DNA of 64,000 nt from the NCBI GenBank assembly GCA_001600095.1, contig BCIX01000001.1, forward strand, positions 682,001 through 746,000. The letters run 5' to 3'. Shown here in pieces: positions 60,191-64,000 of this stretch. The position numbers were made by a program, and so were the translations under genes. Position 1 is the stretch's first letter. Each line of letters begins with the position of its first letter. The notes beneath the pieces are model-generated. The model was not told the origin of the DNA. It ran no database searches and worked only from the letters and a program-made list of their open reading frames with translations. The DNA is from Bullera alba (Eukaryota > Basidiomycota > Tremellomycetes > Tremellales > Bulleraceae).

Positions 60191-60835
60191 ATTGATATGA
60201 CTAGAGGCTAAGTGTGACCAAGCGACGTGCTGGGATGTATTGATCGAGCGATGATGGACAGCTGCTGCAGACAAGCTACAGTATGTTGAACTCGACAGCG
60301 ACACGACAGTCGACAGCTGCAAGAGTCAGCAAGGCGCAGCCTTGCTCGAGGCTCAAGGCAGATAGCGGATAAATCGGTCAACAAAGTTTACCCGACGGTC
60401 TTACAATCGTTTGGCAGACTTGTTGCGAGACCGCACACAACCAAACGGTCACTAATGGGCGCTTGATGTGCACTGCTCTGCACTGCTGTACCAAAAGGAA
60501 GATTGCAAACTCGCTCAGAGAGTCATGCAGACGACGGCGGAAGACTGCGAACGGCCTCGAACGCATGTCACCGAAATTGAGCGCAACGATCCTCGAATCC
60601 ACGCTCACGGCTTCCGCTTGATGCCTCCCTGCTCGGCGTTTTCGGGCATAAGTACCTGCAGAGAACGTTTCTACCTGTCCTTTCCCTTCAACACTCTCTC
60701 CATCACGTTGAAACGCGTCTGATCGTCGCTAGCTCTTCGCGCGGATACGGTCTTCGTCTGGTCCTTTGTGCCATGGGATGAGTATGAGTATAAGATCGAT
60801 AGTGAGACTGACTGACTCTTACGCTCAACTCAACT
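60191..60835. promoter_or_regulatory. Divergent region between the TIP-like and FMO-like genes
   Basis: About 645 bases between divergent starts. A TATAAG sequence lies at about 60788, ~45 bases before the FMO-like ATG. Several ORFs lack features. Confidence 0.35.
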
Positions 60836-63022
60836 ATGTCCCACACCTCGCTATTCTTATTCCTCATCCTTGTCAACTCACTCGGCTTCGGCCTTGCTGA
60901 TCAGACTGTTCTCGGATCCTCCTCAGGTGGGCAGCAGGGCGAGGAAGAAGGTGCGTACCATTTCAAATGGCCCATCAAGCAAGTCGCCATCATAGGCGCT
61001 GGAATCTCGTAAGTAGTGAAGTACAGTGGCTAGAAGATAGGGGGCTGACGTCTAACAGAGGACTCCACGCGTACAATGCCCTCCTTGACACTGAAAACTT
61101 CACCAAGATCCGCATGTTCGAGCGTGACGATGCGCCTGGCGGAAACTGGCACTACTCTGACGAAACGCCAGACTCTGTGCCGATTGTCGATCACCTGGGG
61201 GAAGACTGGTGGAAGGGGGACTACACCGCCAACATGCCTACCACGTTCCCGTCCACAACTACCTACACTGATGTCAATGCCGAGCTTCGAGAGAAATTGG
61301 AGTTACACCGAAAGTCCCACCGAGCGCCCAAGCCAGTCTGGAAGTCGCTCAATGCCAATACTCCCAGTGTCTGGATGCAGGTGTGTAGCGTGTCATTAGA
61401 GAGTTGATTGTTGATGACACCCTAGATTCCAGGGTTTCCCTGGCCAACAGGCCAGACGTGGGTAATATCTCATGCCCAATTGGCGAGATACCTTAGAGCA
61501 TTCTCCTCTTGGCTAGGCATCAATGTCGGCGACAACAGTCCGGTAATCGAGTACAACACCCGCGTTGAACTGGTCAAGAAGCGAACGGACGACTCAGATC
61601 GTCAAAATGGCTGGACTCTGGTACTGAAAAAGTTTGTCAAAGTTGACGAGCACACCTACAAAGAGTCGTGGTGGGAAGAGGTGAGTGAGCTGGCAGTAAG
61701 AACGCGGCTAACGCGCTAGAACTTCGATGCGATCATCATCGCAACAAGTCATTACCAGCACCCACATTACCCCGTCATCCCTGGCCTTGCGAAATTGCAG
61801 CATAGGTTTCCTACGTCGGTCATCCACTCTTCGCGGTATCGACGTCCAAAACCCTTTGCCGGCCAGAACGTCATCGTCGTAGGAGAATCAGTAAGCGCTA
61901 TGTCTTGACCTGGGGACCACAGTCTGATAACCTGCTCTTAGTCTAGCGGGTCAGGTATCTCTGTGGACGTCAATAAGCACGTCAACGAAAGTTACATTTC
62001 TATGAGGGTGCGTGTCGTAGGGTTGCGGACGTGTTCTTAGCTGAACTTGCACTCAGGCAATCAAGGACGATCAGGCAAAGGAAAAGATTCGAGCATACGA
62101 GTTGAGCAAGCTTCCGTGCAATACTACCTCGATACCCGACATACGAGCCGTTCACCTACCTGGATATGGCGAAGACTTTTCCAAGACTGTTTTCGAGCTT
62201 CGCGACGGACAAGTAGGTGACTGAAGGAGGATCACGTCTGACCTGATAGAATCTCACGGGGATCAACTCACTGGTGCTGGCTACTGGCTATCGCTACGCT
62301 TTCCCCTTCTTGCCGGACTATCACGATACGTCCTTCGAGAACACTGTGAACCGCTCGCTGCACAAGTTCATTGATGAGCAGCCCATTGTTACGAACGGAA
62401 GATTCGCGCGATCTCTCTATCTCGACACGTTCTACATCGATCAGCCGACCATCGCGTTTCAAGGATGTGAGTATCGCTACCCTAGGAGCCAGCTGACCGT
62501 CAGTGAATGATTGCATACAGACATTCATCTACTGCAAGTATACAGGTAATGTCATTGCCAAGGTATGGGCCGGTCAAGCCCATCTACCTACGCGAGAAAC
62601 AATGTGGGGTCGATTCTGGGATCTGGTGGAGACCAAAGGAGGGCTCAATGCCCGATTACAGTGGCTGATCGACCCAGACATGTATAGTGAGTCCAATGCC
62701 TACAATGGGGTTTCCCATACTTGTGCCTGACGCCGACGCTTTACAGCGAGGATGCACTACTTTGTCAGCTGGTTAAACGCAGAAGCGTTCAAGGTCGGTG
62801 GAAAAATGCTTGATCTACCGCCGTACATGTGAGTAAAGGCCACGGAAGCTGGCCATGACACGCGCTGATGACAATAGCAATGATCGAGCTGAGATTTGGA
62901 AGGGATACGTCCTGTCTGGACCCGAGGGCAAGGGTAGCTGTGTTCACAGGCCAGTCCACCAGCCGGAGCATAAGCTGGACGAGACCGATCTGTATCAGCT
63001 AGAGACAGCGTCAGAGTGGTAA
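60836..63022 (+). CDS. Flavin-containing monooxygenase-like enzyme with N-terminal signal peptide
   Basis: FMOs oxidise N or S atoms using FAD and NADPH. Start MSHTSLFLFLILVNSLGFGLA is hydrophobic and signal-like, so the enzyme is probably secreted or ER-lumenal. FAD site: VAIIGAGISGLHAYNAL (GxGxxG). Then FERDDAPGGNW, the FMO identifier-like FPTSVIHSSRYRRPKPFAG, the NADPH site NVIVVGES-SSGSGISVDV, and SLVLATGYRYAFPF (the ATG-Y motif). Later segments include HLPTRETMWGRFW and LDETDLYQLETASEW (end). About nine exons, some short, all recoverable by frame. The C-terminal 150 residues resemble the substrate domain of fungal FMO-like proteins. A normal FMO lacks a cleavable N-terminal signal peptide, so targeting here is notable. 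Substrate unknown. Confidence 0.85.
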
Positions 63023-63603
63023 TGTCATGTATAACGGGCAGAGTTCCCATTCAGCGAGACTCAGGGCAGCCTATGGTCGACCCATGCTCCTGTGCTCTCG
63101 TCAGGATGTGGTCTAGGACTTACCCATCTTCTGTGACGATTCGGATATGCCCGCACATAGAGCGCCCCCTTCAAAGGATCATCGAGGTCAGGATGTCACT
63201 CTTCTTCTGAATCCTTCTGTTCTTTAGCACCGTGCCTGGAAAGAGAGTGTCCGCTGGCGTCGAAGGACAACACACAAACTCACCAAACACACAGCCGTAC
63301 ACATCACATCTCACACATTCAAAGGCCTTCACACAGTCTACCTTCCGTCCAAGGGATGTCACTCGTATCAAACGACAGCTCTCTCGCGCAGTCTCAGGCT
63401 GGTTCTGACTGTGAGCATGTGGACCTGTGTGCCATGCCTTTCATTTAGTGATTGGCATTGGTCTCATCGATCGAATCCCACTCGGCCATCGATGGATCGA
63501 CGGACGTACCCATCGAGAGGTATATAGGCCTGATGACTGTGACGGCCTCACCGCTTTTACAAGCTTCTCACTCGTTCTCTTACACTGATTAGACCATCTC
63601 ACA
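63023..63603. promoter_or_regulatory. Intergenic region with TATA box for the right-edge membrane protein
   Basis: About 580 bases. TATATA at 63521-63526 lies about 80 bases before the ATG of the next gene, a usual distance. The left part is the FMO-like 3' UTR. Short ORFs there have no features. Confidence 0.45.
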
Positions 63604-64000
63604 ATGTCTAGACCCAGTAATACGAACCGTTCCGACCCAAGTGCGTTCCTAGAGTCTGCGGCCAAGGCCCTCTTGAGCGGGAACAAGGAGCTCAACCTGG
63701 GTCCTATCATGATGGGGTGAGTGTCAAGTCTTTTCTGTGATGGAGTATGCTGACTATTGTGACGACTTAGATTCTCGATTGACCTGATCCTCTTTGGTGT
63801 CATGGTGCACCAAGTCGTCACGTTTCTGAGCTACTCGCGGAACGAGAAAACACTGGTCAAAATCACTCTGGTGAGTGCTCCAGGTAGAGGAGCAAGCTGA
63901 TGTGATAGACTCTGGTGGTATCGTTGTCAACGGCGTTGACGGTGTTCTCGATGTATGTCATCTGGGGCATGTTTGTCCATGGGTTCGGCACCTACTCTCA
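63604..64000 (+). CDS. Multi-pass integral membrane protein, partial at right edge
   Basis: Start ATG at 63604 (MSRPSNTNRSDPSAFLESAAK). Exons: 63604 to about 63716, then FSIDLILFGVMVHQVVTFLSYSRNEKTLVKITL, then LVVSLSTALTVFSMYVIWGMFVHGFG, running off the window. The LGPIMMGFSIDLILFGVMVHQ opening and the HQVVTFLSYSRNEKTLVK segment match the many DUF6534-type seven-span proteins of basidiomycetes, whose function is not known. Frame is kept through two short introns. The rest of the gene lies outside. Confidence 0.7.

Overview
The window looks like nuclear DNA of a basidiomycete yeast, most likely from the Tremellomycetes (the Cryptococcus/Kwoniella group). Almost every gene is split by short introns of about 35-80 bases with GTGAGT-type donors, CTGAC/CTAAC-type branch sites and CAG/TAG acceptors. 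Gene density is about one per 2.2 kb on both strands. The encoded set includes a Crz1-type zinc-finger factor, a heterotrimeric G-alpha subunit, an alternative oxidase and an AA14-type LPMO. The genus-level placement is an inference from gene content; no search was run. No rRNA, CRISPR array, transposon or convincing tRNA was seen.

Layout, left to right: the 5' end of a Gly-Met-rich gene (-), SPT2 histone chaperone (+), a coiled-coil protein (-), a membrane protein (+), a 1334-residue protein joining a long disordered region to a degenerate MDR/quinone-reductase-like domain (-), an OCA4-like pseudophosphatase (+), DUG1 dipeptidase (-), a RING-RRM protein (+), an MBD4-like DNA glycosylase (-), CRZ1 (-) and G-alpha (+) facing away from each other across 2.3 kb, one or two small ORFs, a HAD-like protein (+), an aldo-keto reductase (-), alternative oxidase (-), a TFIIIC 90-kDa-type subunit (-), ZPR1 (+), a Sec14-like lipid transfer protein (+), a secreted M28 aminopeptidase (-), a GH5 exo-beta-1,3-glucanase (-), a degenerate TBC protein (-), a small membrane protein (+), methylthioadenosine phosphorylase (-), DBP8 RNA helicase (-), a Pex24/DysF peroxin (+), an AA14-like LPMO (-), a TIP/ITFG1-like FG-GAP membrane protein (-), a secretory FMO-like enzyme (+), and the start of a multi-pass membrane protein cut by the right edge.

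Most genes are housekeeping and there is no operon-like logic. Three loose themes stand out. The first is calcium/pheromone-type signalling (CRZ1 and G-alpha share one upstream region). The second is secreted or cell-wall proteins (M28, GH5, AA14 LPMO, TIP-like protein, FMO-like enzyme). The third is a set of domains that have lost their usual catalytic residues (OCA4-like, the TBC protein, the MDR domain of the fusion). Exon junctions were worked out by eye from frame and splice consensus, so single junctions may be off; spans and identities are firmer than individual splice sites.
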